Assembly (NCBI GenBank): GCA_033439795.1
Contig: JAUTDP010000015.1
Span: forward strand, 62,001 to 126,000
Length of the DNA stretch: 64,000 bases
From: Sordaria brevicollis
Taxonomy: Eukaryota > Ascomycota > Sordariomycetes > Sordariales > Sordariaceae
Reading direction: 5' to 3'
Under the pieces are notes generated by a model, which made no database searches, was not told where the DNA came from, and saw only the letters and a list, made by a program, of their open reading frames with translations. Positions 11,116 to 23,261 of this stretch are shown here, piece by piece. The position numbers and the translations under genes are program-made. Within the stretch, counting starts at the first letter, position 1; each line of letters opens with the position of its first letter.

Positions 11116-14100
11116 ATGCCCGGCCTCGTTACCGCGACCGGCGTGTTGGCTTTCCTCGCCGATGAGGAGCCCGAGCTCAAGGTCTTTGCCCTCAAGACCC
11201 TCAACGATGATATCGACACCGTTTGGACCGAGGTTGCTGGCCACTTGACCCAGATGTGAGTGATAGCTCCTCCCTGATAGCTGATACCTGATGCCAAGCT
11301 AGCTTCAGCTGGGGCAACCAAGCTGATACTCGAGCAACAGTGAGGCTCTCTACGAAGACGAGACTTTCCCCGAGCGCCAACTCGCCGCCCTGGTGCTCGC
11401 CAAGGTCTACTTCCACCTCCAGGCCTACAACGAGTCCATGACCTTTGCCCTCGCTGCTGGCCCCCTCTTCAAGCTCGACGCCCCCAGCGAGTTCGAGGAG
11501 ACAATCATCTCCAAGTGCATCGACCAGTACATCGCCGTCTCGTCGCTCCATCATACTCCTTCCAAGAAGGACCTCCCCTCCCTCGAGACCGATCTCGGCA
11601 GCGGTGCCATCGATAGCTCCGCGCTCATCTCCCCTACTACGCCCTTCTCGCAGTCTTCGGTTCCCTCCAAGTCCCTTCTTGCGCGCGCTTCGTCCGACGA
11701 CAACACCATTCTGGATCCCACCTTCCAGCCTACCAAGGAGACTCGCTCCGCCTCGATAGCCCAGGTCCACGATACTGCCACCCAGGTCGCGCTCCAGAAC
11801 GTCATCGAGCGCCTGTTCGAGAGCTGCTTGAAGGAGGGCAAATACAGACAGGTGGTGGGTATCGCGGTTGAGGCCAAGAACCTTGATGTTCTGCGTCGCG
11901 TCATCAAGCGCGCCAACGAGGATGTCAAGTCTGGCAAGACCAAGGTACAGGAAGGTAGCCAGGGTCCGGCTGAGGAGCTCATGGACTATGCCCTTAGCAT
12001 CTGCATGGACATTGTTCAGGAACGCGGTTTCCGCACCGAGATTCTGCGTCTGATCCTCGACCTCCTAAACGACATTCCCAACCCGGATTACTTTGCCATC
12101 GCTAAGTGCGTGGTCTATCTTGATTCGGACGAGGAGGCGTCGCACATGCTTCGCCAGCTTGTTACCAAGGGAGGACAGGATTCCGTCGCTATCGCCTACC
12201 AGATCGCTTTCGATCTCTACGACAACGGCACTCAGGAGTTCCTTGGCAAGGTCATCAAGGCTCTTCCCTCTGGCGAGCCACCCAAGCCCAAGCCTGCTGA
12301 GGGAGATGCGGCTGCCGAGCAGCAGCCCCTTTTGGAAGGCCAGGAGAACTCCGAGGTGGAACTTTCTGAAGAGGTGGCCAAGGTCTACAAGAACATCCGC
12401 ACCATTCTCGACGGCAGCAAGGCTATCAAGCTTAACCTTGAATTCCTTTACCGCAACAACCACACCGACATGAGCATTCTCAACAAGGTTCGCGATAGTC
12501 TGGACGGTCGTAACTCGATCTTCCACAGCGCTGTCACCTTCTGCAATGCCTTCATGAACGCCGGTACTACCAACGACAGATTCTTCAGGGATAACCTCGA
12601 GTGGCTTGGAAGAGCTGTTAACTGGTCCAAGTTTACAGCCACTGCCGCCCTTGGTGTCCTTCACCGTGGCAACGTCACCCAGTCTCGCAAGCTCCTCGAG
12701 CCCTACCTCCCCCGTCCCAGCGGTGTCAGCACGGGTTCCATCTATAGCCAGGCTGGTGCCCTTTACGCTTATGGTTTGATCCACGCCAACCACGGTGCCG
12801 ATGCTCTGGCCTACCTTCACCAGCAATTCAAGGATGCCGACCAGGAGGTTATCCAGCACGGTGGTGCTCTTGGTCTTGGTATTGCCGGTATGGGCACTGG
12901 CGACCAAAAGATTATTGAGGATCTCAAGGAAGCTCTCTACTCCGACTCTGCTCTCAACGGTGAGGCCGTTGGTGCGGCTATGGGTTTGATCATGTTGGGC
13001 ACTGGACACGCCGGCACTATTGATGCCATGTTCACCTACGCCCACGAGACTCAGCACGAGAAGATTGTCCGTGGTATCGCCTTGGGTATTGCCCTCATCA
13101 TGTTCGGACAGCAGGAGGGTGCGGACAGGACCATTCAGATGCTCCTCGCTAACCCCGACCCTATCCTTCGTTATGGTGGTGTCCTCACCCTTGCCATGGC
13201 CTACTGCGGAACCGGCAGTAACAAGGCTATCCGCAAGCTTCTTCACCTTGCCGTTAGCGACGTCAACGACGATGTCCGCCGTGTCGCTGTCATGAGCTTG
13301 GGTTTCATCCTCTTCCGCAAGCCCGGCAGCGTTCCCCGCATGGTGGAGTTGCTCGCCGAGTCTTACAACCCTCATGTGCGCTACGGTTCGGCCATGGCCC
13401 TTGGTATCGCCTGCGCCGGTACCGGCTTGGATGAGGCCATTGACCTGCTCGAGCCCATGATGAAGGACCCTACCGACTTTGTCCGCCAAGGTGCCCTTAT
13501 CGCCCTTTCCATGATCTTGGTTCAGCAGAACGAGGTTATGAACCCCAAGGTGGCTGCCATCAGAAAGACACTAAAGAAGGTTGTGACCGACCGACACGAG
13601 GAGCAGATGACCAAGTTCGGCGCCTCACTTGCCCTCGGTATCATTGATGCTGGTGGCCGCAACTGCACCATCGGTCTCCAGACCCAGACTGGCAACCTCA
13701 ATATGCCCGGCATCGTCGGTATGGTTGTCTTTACCCAGTACTGGTACTGGTTCCCCTTCACCCACTTTTTGTCTCTCAGCTTTGTTCCCACCTCCATCAT
13801 TGGTCTTGACAGCGATCTTGCCATTCCCAACTTCAAGTTCCACTGCGCTACTCGTCCCAGCTTGTTCGACTACCCACCAGAGCAGGAAGTCAAGGTGGAG
13901 GAGGGACCCGCCTTGGTCACCACTGCTGTGTTATCCACCACTGCGCAGGCCAAGCGTCGCGCTCAGAAGAAGGAGAAGGCTCAGCGTCGTGAGAGTATGG
14001 ATATCGACACGCCGGCTGTTGCCAAGACCCCTTCGCAACCCGCTGCCGAGGACAAGATGGATATCGACGACGATAAGAAGGCCGCCGCCAAATCTGAAGA

Positions 14101-14759
14101 GTCCAAGGAGAAGAAGGAAGGTGACGAGAAGGAGGCCGCCACCACTGATGCCAAGAAGAAGGCGGAGAAGGAGAAGGTTGGCTACGAGATTGAGAACATG
14201 TCTCGTATCCTGCCCGGTCAGCTCAAGTACATTAGCTTCCCGGCTGGACGGTATAAGCCGGTGAAGAAGGTATGTCGCCCGTTCTCTGCTTTTAATATGA
14301 TGTATACTAACAAACGTGCAGCCCACCGGCGGCCCCCTCCTTCTCTTCGACACCCAACCTTCCGAAGCCAAGTCGCTCGTCGAGGAAAAGCTTAACAAGG
14401 TAACCACGGAGCGCGCCCCCGTCGCCGGCGCCGGCGCCGCCGGAGGCTCCAGCGAACCCCGTGTCAGCGCCAGCGCGGCGCAATCGCTGCTCAGCCAGCT
14501 CCAGAGCACGGGCGCTTTCAACCGCTCCAGCATGCGGGAACTGAGCGAGCTGCTGCAGTACAGCCAGCAGGAAGCTGATGAGCTTCAGGAGCGGAGTCGT
14601 GGATCGCGCGCTGCGGCGGGAGCTGGTTCTGGTTCTGGTGCGGCGGCCGCGGCGGCGGTGTTGAATGCTGTGGATGAGGATGGGGAGGGTGATGAGGAGG
14701 CGGCGGTGCCGGGGGAGTTTGAGTATTTTACTGATGCGGAGGCTGATGATGAGGAGTAA
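11116..14759 (+). CDS. rpn-2: 26S proteasome regulatory subunit RPN2 (PSMD1)
   Basis: Largest non-ATPase subunit of the 19S regulatory particle base; it holds RPN13 and organises the particle in nucleus and cytoplasm. Three exons: 11116-11255, 11341-14269, 14322-14759, with introns of 85 and 52 bases (GTGAGT/CAG, GTATGT/CAG with CTAAC branch). The product is about 1168 residues. It begins MPGLVTATGVLAFLADEEPE, the usual RPN2 start. Proteasome/cyclosome alanine-glycine repeats (for example GLIMLGTGHAGTIDAM and MALGIACAGTGLDEAI) fill roughly residues 480-800. A Lys/Glu/Asp-rich linker with two MDID motifs lies at about 910-1000, then the conserved segment MSRILPGQLKYISFPAGRY. Exon 3 supplies LLLFDTQPSEAKSL plus an Ala/Gly/Glu-rich tail ending EYFTDAEADDEE. 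The linker and tail make it longer than yeast RPN2 (about 945 residues). Assignment is firm. Confidence 0.95.
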
Positions 14760-15684
14760 ATGCCCGGGGAGGATGGAATGGAGAAGGGGTGGGGGGTTAG
14801 GTAGATGATGTGGAAGGGGTGAATAGACGGTGATCGCATCATATGAGAGTATTCGCAGCTGGTGTCATGCAGTGGTTATGGTTGTTAGAAGGTCTCAAGG
14901 ATCCAGATTACAAAAGACAGCCAGGTTGATGTTATACGTTATAGCGCGAGGCATATATTATCAGCGATACTAGAAATCAGCGTATCTTGCTTCATTATCC
15001 ACACTGTTGGCAACCACTTTACATGTTAAAATCTCAGATACCTTGACCCGAACGGAATGTGTTGAAAATCTTTCATTTCTCATAGTGGTGAAGTTCATTG
15101 AAGGTCAGCAAAGACAGATGCAACTGTTACTATACTAACACCATACTGCGTGTACAGCCTGTTGCTGCGTTAAGGGGCAAACGTTGATGACTGAATCACA
15201 TGCAACAGCCAGCCCTACCAGCGGAGCCGACGTCATCGACCCGTTCAGTGCCGTCCTGGTCCAGGTCCAGGTCCCTGTGGAACGATTTCTTGGCAGCGAT
15301 GACGACGTCGTTTGTTTGTGTGTTGGGTGCTGTGTTTGTACCTTGATGGTCATCTCGTTCGTCTTAACTATCTTGCTGTTTCTCTACCCTCCTACATCTA
15401 ACATTTCCCCCTTGATTCATCTTCGCACTTCCCTCTCGACTGCAGTTCTCCGGGTACAACCTCACAACCTTCTTATCTGGATATCGCTTTCCGGGGATCC
15501 ATCGCGGTATCTCAATCTTTGGTACCCCTCGGACACTCAACGAGAACATCAGACCAACAACATCGTGGATTTCGCGCCTCATCGAGCAACAACCCAAATC
15601 GACCAAAGAGTAACCCCTTCAAAATCTTGACAGCACACACACATAAGCATTCAGCTAGTTTCCCCAACCCCCACGACCACCAAA
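14760..15684. other. Intergenic region
   Basis: About 0.9 kb holding the RPN2 3' flank and the promoter/leader of the next gene. A frame at 15184-15630 runs into the leader but has no recognisable product. A tandem CCAGGTCCAGGTCC occurs near 15258. Confidence 0.45.
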
Positions 15685-17171
15685 ATGGCGCCCGCCAGGA
15701 AACCAGAAGATTACACCCTCCGCATCACCGCCGGCCCATCCTACGATCTCTCCACCCACGTCGAACTCCCCATCAACTCCCCCCAACTCACCCACATTGT
15801 TTCAGACCAAGGGATGGACATCGACCTCTCCGTGAGAATAAATAACTACCGTGGTCTGCCGAAGGGATCGCCAGACACATCAAAGTACTTTGAGAGGGGG
15901 GTGCATGGGTATAATAAGGATCAGTACTCGATTGCGATGAGGTTTACGCCAAAACCTCCCTCGTCGTCGTCTTCAACCAGCCGCAAAACCACCAACGGAT
16001 CTGGGACAGGAACAGCCACCACGAACAAAGATGGAGAGGAAGATGCACAAGAGGAGGGAGTAAAAGGAATCCCAGCCTCCGACCTCCAATTCGGCAACGA
16101 CTTCGACCACCCAATCCGTAACTACCTCCCCCCCGGCGTCAACACGGCGATGAATATACTAAAGTGGTGGATCGACCCAGGGCTGGAGGGGGATGCGTAT
16201 GCTGACGAGCCGTTTTTGTATGGACCGGCACTGAGTTCGTTTAATGCTGTCCGTGTTGGAGCTGGAGACTTGGATGGAGATGTTGGACTGTGGGTGGAGG
16301 AGGGGGCGTCTAGTTCCGAGGATGAGGGCGATGACGGCGACGATGGGGAGATTGCAGCTGGGAACGGGAACGGCACGGCTGCGTCTGGGAACGACAACCC
16401 CAAACCAGAGCACGAAAACAACGGGAAGAGCGGCAAACCAACCAACTCCACCAACCCCAAAGCCGTGATCTCAGGGAAGAAATGGCGAGAAGAGATCCTT
16501 CACGGAACAGGAGTAGGAAACGACCCCAAACGCCGTCAAAAATGGGCTCTCAAGCAAGACGCCAAGGAGAAATGGATCTGGGAATACGGCCGGACCTACT
16601 CGGTGGATTTCTTCAACCCGTATATTGATTTTGGCAAGTGTGAACTGAAATTGCCGGGGTTTGGGGTGAATGTGTTGCGGTATTGGGATGGGGAGACTGG
16701 GTTGAGGTATGTCTTTTTGTCCTTTTTTTCGTTCTATTTACCGTTATATATTTCCTACACTCCCCTTGCTTGCTGGTTACTCGTGATCGAATGTTCCTGT
16801 TGGAGGCTAAACTTGGGTTGAGGTGTGACTTGAAGAGGAATGCTAACGCAGACCGGAAAAGATACGTCCTCCGCAACCGCCTCACCAGTAAACCCTACCT
16901 CGTTATTCTCTTCACTTTGTACCCAAATGATATGGTCAACGAAGATGGCACCCTCAAGCCAGAGGCGTTGAAGGCAACTGCTCGTGCTAGCGGTGGTGGG
17001 GACACAGATGTTAAGGCTGTAGGACAGGGCGGAGGTGATGGAGCTGTGAAGAAGGATGGAGATGGGTTTGATGAAGAGAAGGCTGTTGAGGAAGCTAAGA
17101 AGAAATTGGAGGGTGTGAGTTTAGGTGATGGTCCGAAGGGTGGAGCTACGGGGGATGATGATGTTGATTGA
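15685..17171 (+). CDS. DUF1769 family protein (UPF0590-like)
   Basis: Conserved fungal protein of unknown function; I recognise the DUF1769/UPF0590 layout (N-terminal TLRITAGPSYD, later IRNYLPPGVNTAMNILKWWIDPGLEGD, C-terminal YVLRNRLTSKPYLVILFTLYP). Two exons, 15685-16706 and 16862-17171, joined by a 155-base intron (GTATGT; AAAAG acceptor at 16861, restoring GLRYVLRNR). An acceptor 12 bases earlier (GCAG) would shift the frame and lose the conserved C-terminus. The product is about 443 residues. Low-complexity Ser/Thr (about 92-118) and acidic/Gly/Asn (about 208-250) insertions separate the conserved blocks. The tail after NDMVNEDG is acidic and probably disordered. No signal peptide or membrane segment is visible. 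Confidence 0.85.
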
Positions 17172-18278
17172 GTTGGTACCTCTAGGTGACGATCCCTCCT
17201 AAGAGGATTTACTCAGCATGGAGCGGGACTCGGAAGTAAGATATAGAGCTGGAGCTGGAGCAGGAGCAGGAGCTGAAGCAGGAGCAGGAGCAGGAGCAGG
17301 AGTTCCAATTATCATGATTAGTGTTATAAAATTGCTTGATACCTCCCTCAATTCTATTCTTTCGTTACCACATGTTACACCTCACAAGCAACTATCATCT
17401 TACTCAGGTAACTCATCTTATGGTATTGATGGGAATCAAGCGAATGGGTCACAAAACCCGCTCTGGACGTGATAAGGTAACGTAGAAGTTTCTCCTTGTG
17501 ATAACTCATTCTCTCTCTACCTTCAAAGGGAAAATCAGTCTTCAAACTCCCAGGAGAGTTGCGAGTCGATTCTCGCTCTTCCGACCTCTGTCTTTCATGT
17601 TCCAACAACACTCTGCGCCGCCGACGCAAGTCTTCCAATCGTCCATCTCTTAACAATTTTTCCATGTCGCCTGAACCAGATCGCCCGAGGACAGCGGCTC
17701 GCTGTGCCAGCCACCGCGATACCCGTCGTCCACCGGGGTTTACACTTCGTGACCACCTACGACATGGGGTTGAGTCGGACTGTTGGTTCGAGGCTTGTCA
17801 GTAAGGAAAGAGTCCAAACCTACCTCCTCCTTACCCAAACCCAAGTACCGCGGGTTTGTGCAGACGCTTCCCACAAAGTTTCACGCACTTGCCAACCCCT
17901 TCTCACAGGCGGTAGAGACGGGCCATCCTTTGCAGCGATTTAAGCGAACCAACTGCCAGAGGTCAAAAAAACGGACGCAAGATCTGTTCCCGGACCTGCG
18001 TGCTATAGGGCTCAAAATAAACGTTACAGCCGGCTGTCTGGGCTGCATCATCACCGACGACGCATCGAGGAATTAGGCTCAATGGGACTCCAAAGACGTT
18101 GGATAAACCAGGACGGCATCGGATCGCAACCGAGCCAGTAACATGACTTCACGATATCCTCCTGTTACGCTTTAAAATGCGGGAACACCGCAATCAGCTC
18201 AAGAATTGGCCTGTCCCCAGAATCAGCCAGCACACGAATCCCAAAGAGCAATTCGATTCCAACAACAAACAGTCCAAC
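17172..18278. other. Intergenic region with a GGAGCA microsatellite
   Basis: About 1.1 kb. It contains a purine-rich GGAGCA/GGAGCT repeat at about 17250-17300 and otherwise no recognisable gene. Short open frames (17218-17472, 17559-17804) are low-complexity or featureless. Confidence 0.45.
17250..17301 (+). repeat. GGAGCA/GGAGCT hexanucleotide microsatellite
   Basis: About eight imperfect six-base units (GGAGCT then GGAGCA, with one GAAGCA variant), 80 bases downstream of the DUF1769 stop codon. Confidence 0.85.
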
Positions 18279-19233
18279 ATGGAACAAGAACTCGCCGACC
18301 TCAAAAAACAGGTACTCACCCTGCAAAAGGAGCTATCCCGCGTCTCCGGTAAGCATCCAACGGCCATTCTATTCCAACCTCCCAAGCCAATCGCTCCTCC
18401 ACCTCCGCTAACACCCCCTCCCAGACGAAGCCGAAATCCGCAAACTCCACCACAAATACGGCTACTACCTCGACAAATGCCTCTACAACGAAGTAATCGC
18501 CCTCTTCTCCAACCGGCCCGACACCTTCGTCGAGTTCCTCGGCTCCCGCTACCTCGGCAAATCCGGCATCACGCGTCTCTACAAACACCGCTTCGCGCAA
18601 ACCTTTGTCAACGGCCGCAACGGCCCCATCCACGGTTTCCTGTTAGACCACATAATGATGCAAGACATTGTCGACGTGTCCCCCTCGGGAAAACACGCGT
18701 GGTGTAGGATGAGGGCGCTGATGCAGGCTGGTACTCACTCCTCTGTCGAGCAAGATGTGCCGCTGGGGCACAGGCAGTGGTGGGAGGGCGGGGTGTACGA
18801 GAATGAGTATGTGAAAGAGGAGGATGGGGTTTGGAGGCTTTGGCGGTATAGGTATTTCCCGTTTTGGCATGCGGATTTTGAAAAGGGGTGGAGTTTGACC
18901 AAGGAGAATTATGTGCCGTGGCCGGAGAAGACGTTTCCGGAGGATCCGTTGGGGCCGGATGAGATTTTGGAGCAGAAGATGTTGTGGCCCGATACGAGGG
19001 TGGTGCCGTTTCATTATCCGCATCCGGTGACGGGGGAGAGGGTGAAGGGTGATGATTTGAGGGCGCCGAGGTATGGGGAGGGTGTGGAAGAAGGGGAGGG
19101 AGGGTGTGAGGAGCCGTTGGTGCTGGAGTTACCCGGGGGAAAGAAGTGGGAGGGGGCGGAGGAGAGGGAGAGTCGGAGGGGGGAGAGGGTGTTGCCGGAG
19201 TTGTTGCAGGATAAGGCTGAAGTGGCAGAGTGA
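18279..19233 (+). CDS. SnoaL-like (NTF2-fold) domain protein
   Basis: Two exons: 18279-18348 encodes a short coiled-coil start (MEQELADLKKQVLTLQKELSRVS) and 18425-19233 the rest; the 76-base intron has GTAAGC, a CTAAC branch site and CCAG. The product is about 292 residues. After the splice, DEAEIRKLHHKYGYYLDKCLYNEVIALFS marks the start of a SnoaL-like/BaiE-type domain: helix with conserved Tyr and Asp, then a strand-rich half with many Trp residues. Residues beyond about 165 (WRLWRYRYFPFWHADFEKGW) finish the domain, and a Glu/Gly-rich tail follows. Such domains are small dehydratases/isomerases or ligand binders. The ATG at 18279 lies in frame 34 codons inside a longer open frame; I prefer it because the coiled coil starts there. 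The reaction is unknown. Confidence 0.75.
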
Positions 19234-20461
19234 GAGGGAGGGCAGGAAAAGTCGTGGAATGCTGGATTTCGTTCTATAAAGAGGTGTCTACCATTCTGCA
19301 ATGAATGAGCTTTACAGTCTTTCATGCTAGTGATTAGGAGCCATGACTGGCTGATTTCGGCTCTGCACAACGCCCGAACGATATGGACCGCGAGTCTGCG
19401 GTCGGGTTGAAGTACTGAGTAACGAAATCCTGCAAACAAGTTCGATGCCTGGCTCTTGCAGGAGACAGTTCTTCTGCCAACATTTTATGCTCAGCCACCT
19501 AGAAGTGTCGGTGTTGCAACTTATTTTTTCGCTGGAGGTCTCTGCAACGGCTCCTCGTTCTTAAAGCAATGGGAAAGCATCCGGCCTACACTTGCATGCG
19601 GGTTTTGGAACAGCCGGAAACTGGTTCTCATTGACGTTGAGCCCCAGTCCCCGAAGAATTCGTTGAATGAGCCGCCACCATGCTTCTGCGTTTAGGTCTG
19701 ACTTGGACTGTTTTTGCCTTTGTAAGATCATTTCGGATAGATGTTCCTGCTATTGATGATTCCCATTGCCGTTGGTGTACCGCAAACGTCAATGTCGTGG
19801 CTATTCACACAATGCTGGGACACTTCCTCAAAAAGTGTCTTTCCGAATCTTCAAAAGTGGTGAATGTTCTCAAATGAGTTTCTTGACATACGGTGGGCAG
19901 CAGCCCATGGTTTGGTTATAGTGGGCGAAATGTAGTTCGGATGACTGCCGAGTGTCCGGGTACCCCTCAGAGTCCGTGTCCCGGGCCCGTGCCGGCCCCA
20001 CCCCGCACTTGGGCCGCACCACCACATTATCCGGCAACCGGCAACCATCAGACACCCGAAAATGGTGCAATGAACCAAAAGTGTGAAACTTTGGGACGGG
20101 AGCTAAATGAATAATCGCAAGTGCGGGGCTTGTATCGTCATAGACTGTGCACAGTTTCGAATTGTGGTTCGTTGTCTCGGTAGTTGCTGCCGTCTGCCGA
20201 GGAGCGCTCATGATCGTCCCTCCGTGGCATGGTTCGGATGAGAAAGGGGTAATTGTCTTGGCATCATATTCAAGGTCGTAGAACAAAAACATGGTGACCC
20301 TTCGTTGACCATCATAGAGGTTGACGATAGTTGCAAGCATCTTTGTCGGTCACCAACGCTCTTGTCCTCTCATCCAACGCCTGACTCCGAGCCCTCTCAT
20401 CAAAGCACGAAGAAGAAGTTCGAAGGCATCAAAGCCCATCTAACACCAAAACACCATCACA
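19234..20461. other. Intergenic region
   Basis: About 1.2 kb between two plus-strand genes. A GC-rich block lies at about 19970-20045. The last 100 bases form an AC-rich leader. A minus-strand frame at 19870-20340 has no recognisable content and is not called. Confidence 0.45.
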
Positions 20462-22842
20462 ATGTCCTCCAAACCATACACCACCGTCCCCATCGCCTCC
20501 CCTCCCTCCTCTCAACCACCCTACGACAAAAACGGCCGTCTCACCTCCCCCCACCCCATCCGCTTCCCCCCAACCCCCGTCTTCACAGGCTTCAACACCC
20601 CCCTCCGCGCCACCCACCTCTCCCTGCCCCATCTCCCCATCTCCGGCCAGATTCCTCCCGGTCTAGACGGGACCTTTTACCGCGTCCAGCCCGATCGGTT
20701 CTTTCCGCCGTTGTATGAGAATGATATCCATTTTAATGGCGATGGGGCGGTAACCGCTATCTCTCTCCACGGCCCACCTTTATCCTCTTCCAATGAGGAA
20801 GACAACACCGCTTCACCCCCAGACAAAGCCAATCCCTCTTCTGCCCAGGAACCCCAAGGCCAAACCCACGAAGTACCTCCAGCAACAGGCACCGCGAGCC
20901 TATTGCACAAATACGTCCTCACCACGCGCCTAACCCTCGAACAATCCCACTCCCGCGCCCTGTTCGGTTCATACAGGAATCAGTATACCGACCACCCCTT
21001 CGTGCAAGACCTAGCCCGAACTACTCCAGGTGGGATAGACAGGACGGTAGCTAACACAAACGTAGTCTTTTGGCGGGGACAGTTGTTGGCGATGAAAGAA
21101 GATGGATTACCTGTTGCGTTAGACCCGGAGACTTTGGAGACTAGGACGAGGGGGTGGGATTTTGACGGGCAATTGGGGAATAGGAATTTTACGGCGCATC
21201 CTAAGTTGGTGCCGAAGAGGAGGGCTGCTAGGAGAGATGCTGGGACTAGGACGGGAGCTGGGTTTGAGGGAAATGGTGAAGGGAAGAATGAGACTGGGAC
21301 AAAATGGGCTGGAGCGAACGGGACCAAAAGCAATGGGCCAGAAGGGAATGGCACAAGTAAGAATGGTGAAAGAAGAACAGCAGAAAGGGACCAAGAGGGC
21401 AAGCAAGAAATGGTCTGCTTCGCCTACGAAGCCGGTCCCCACCCCGGTCTCTGCACAGTCGACTGCGTAGTCTGGACCATCGACGAAGACACCGGCCTCA
21501 AGTTAGCAGAGCGCTGGTTCAAAGCGCCCTTTGCTGGTATGATTCACGATTGCGGCGTTAGCGAGAACTACGTCGTTTTGCCTTTGACTCCGCTCAAGAT
21601 GGACTTGGAAAGGATGAAGCGAGGAGGAGAGAAATTTGCTTGGGATCCCGAGGAAGATCAGTGGTATGGTGTTGTTCCGAGAGATAATAAGGAGGGGGAG
21701 GTGGTTTGGTTTAGGGCTGATAACGGTTTGTCTTTCCCTCTCTCGCTGGTCTGGGTTGGATGTGAGGATGGTGCTGATTGATGATGACAGGATTCCACGG
21801 CCATGTAGCAGGTTGCTACGAACTCCCCACCGGCGAGGTAGTGATTGACTTGACGGTGGCAGACAATAACGTCTTTTACTGGTTCCCTCCGGACCCCAAA
21901 ATCACGCCCTCCGCTCCGCCTCTGGATCCAAAAATTCCGCTGAGACCGAATAAACTGACGTCGCCTACCATGCGCTGGATCATCAACCCCCATGCCGCCC
22001 GCTCCGAGTTCGTTACCAGCCAAGGAGACACCATCCTGGTGGCCGACGAACGGTTGACACCGGCTGTGGTCTGGCCTACCAACGGCGAGTTCTCCCGCAT
22101 CGACGAGCGATACATCACCAAGCCGTACCGCCACTTTTGGCAAGCAGTCGTTGATCCGACAAAGCCGTATGACTTTGAGAAGTGCGGCCCACCGGCTGGT
22201 GGGCTGTTCAACTGCTTGGGACACTTTACCTGGGGAGATGAACACTTCCACTCCCCTTCTTCTTCCTCGGGGCCGTCCAGCTCCGTGACGGCCCCACAAT
22301 CGGCCCCGGCCCCGGCCCCATACGGAAGGAGCTACGCAACTGCCCCCACCGCATCCCGCTCCGGGCCCACATCCTCCGGATCCGACCCTCCCGCCTCCGC
22401 CTCCGGTTCAAATCCCGGCACCTCCACCTCCACTTCATCCCCATCCCCATCTTCCCAATTCGGCTCCGAAGATATCTACCACGCCTCCCCCACCACGATC
22501 TTTCAAGAACCAACTTTCATTCCCTCCCCCCATCCTCACTCCTCTTCTTCCTCAAACGTCGAAGGACAGGGGTACATCATAGCCCTTCTCAACCATTTAG
22601 ACCAGCTGCGCAACGACGTGGTAATTTTCGATGCGTTGAATCTCAGACAAGGGCCGGTGGCGGTGATTCATCTCCCGATGAAGTTGAAACTGGGGTTGCA
22701 TGGGAATTGGGTGGAGAGGAGGGAGGTGGAGGGGTGGAGGAGACGGTTGGAGTTGGAGGGTGCTGTGGAGGGGAAGACGGAGGGGCAGGAAGATGAGGGT
22801 GCAAAGGAAGCGAGGGAGGGTGGGAAGGCGAAGCCGTGGTGA
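20462..22842 (+). CDS. cao-2: Carotenoid cleavage oxygenase family protein (probable CAO-2/CarT type)
   Basis: Non-haem iron dioxygenase that would cleave a conjugated double bond of an apolar polyene. Two exons: 20462-21725 and 21791-22842, 65-base intron (GTTTGT/ACAG); about 771 residues. The four iron-ligand histidines sit in family motifs: FTAHPK (H246), GMIHDC (H362), GFHGHV (H424, rebuilt across the splice) and LHGNW (H725). The motifs [17 protein letters not shown] and [13 protein letters not shown] near the start are typical of fungal members. Neurospora has, to my knowledge, two such enzymes: CAO-1 (stilbene-cleaving) and CAO-2 (torulene-cleaving, neurosporaxanthin pathway). This sequence differs from the CAO-1 I remember, so CAO-2 is inferred by elimination. 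Two large low-complexity insertions (about 250-316, Gly/Asn/Lys; about 575-678, Ser/Pro) interrupt the propeller. Family firm, orthology tentative. Confidence 0.85.
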
Positions 22843-23171
22843 GGACGACTGGATTCTTTGTCCATGATGATGAGGGAAGGTGGGGGGAAAAGGAAATGAA
22901 GGCAGAGATGTTGAAGAGCGATAGGGTGTTTGGACGAGTGGAAAAGTTGTGAAAGATTAGGGAATTGGGAAAGTTTTCAATTGGTTTGGTTCTTTGTGAA
23001 CCACTGCAACGAAGTTTTCATCGCGGCACCCCATCTTGTTCACCAAAAAGTGATGGAACACCAGCACCACCACTAAAAAAAGCCCCAAAGATATTATCAG
23101 AAAATAAAAAGGATGAGAAAAGAAGATTGGAATCGCCATATTTGAAAAGGCAAAAAAAGAGGAAAAAGATT
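22843..23171. other. Intergenic region, 3' flanks
   Basis: The 3' flank of the oxygenase gene and of the minus-strand tRNA. A-rich runs just left of the tRNA (23150-23169) are T runs on the tRNA strand and fit RNA polymerase III termination. Confidence 0.5.
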
Positions 23172-23261
23172 GGGGCCACCCGGGGATTGAACCCGGGACC
23201 TCTCGCAAGAATGCTCAGGATTGAACCCTAAGCGAGAATCATACCACTAGACCAGCGGCCC
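23172..23261 (-). tRNA. tRNA-Pro(AGG) with an 18-bp intron
   Basis: Read on the minus strand. The acceptor stem GGGCCGC pairs with GTGGCCC, with discriminator C as is usual for tRNA-Pro. The anticodon stem CTCGC/GCGAG encloses the loop TT-AGG-G, interrupted after position 37 by an 18-base intron (TTCAATCCTGAGCATTCT). The T arm is CCGGG-TTCAATC-CCCGG. A mature tRNA of 72 bases results. The intron position is canonical for nuclear tRNA genes. Downstream T runs on the minus strand (plus 23164-23168 and 23152-23158) serve as terminator. Confidence 0.95.

Noticed and set aside
12065..13489. Minus-strand open frame of 474 codons
   Set aside because: It lies wholly inside RPN2 on the opposite strand. 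Strong codon bias of a highly expressed gene often leaves the antisense frame open; its Val/Gly/Ser/Asp-rich sequence has no domain.
19870..20340. Minus-strand ATG frame of 156 codons upstream of the carotenoid oxygenase
   Set aside because: No domain, uneven composition and overlap with the promoter/leader of the oxygenase gene; likely chance.
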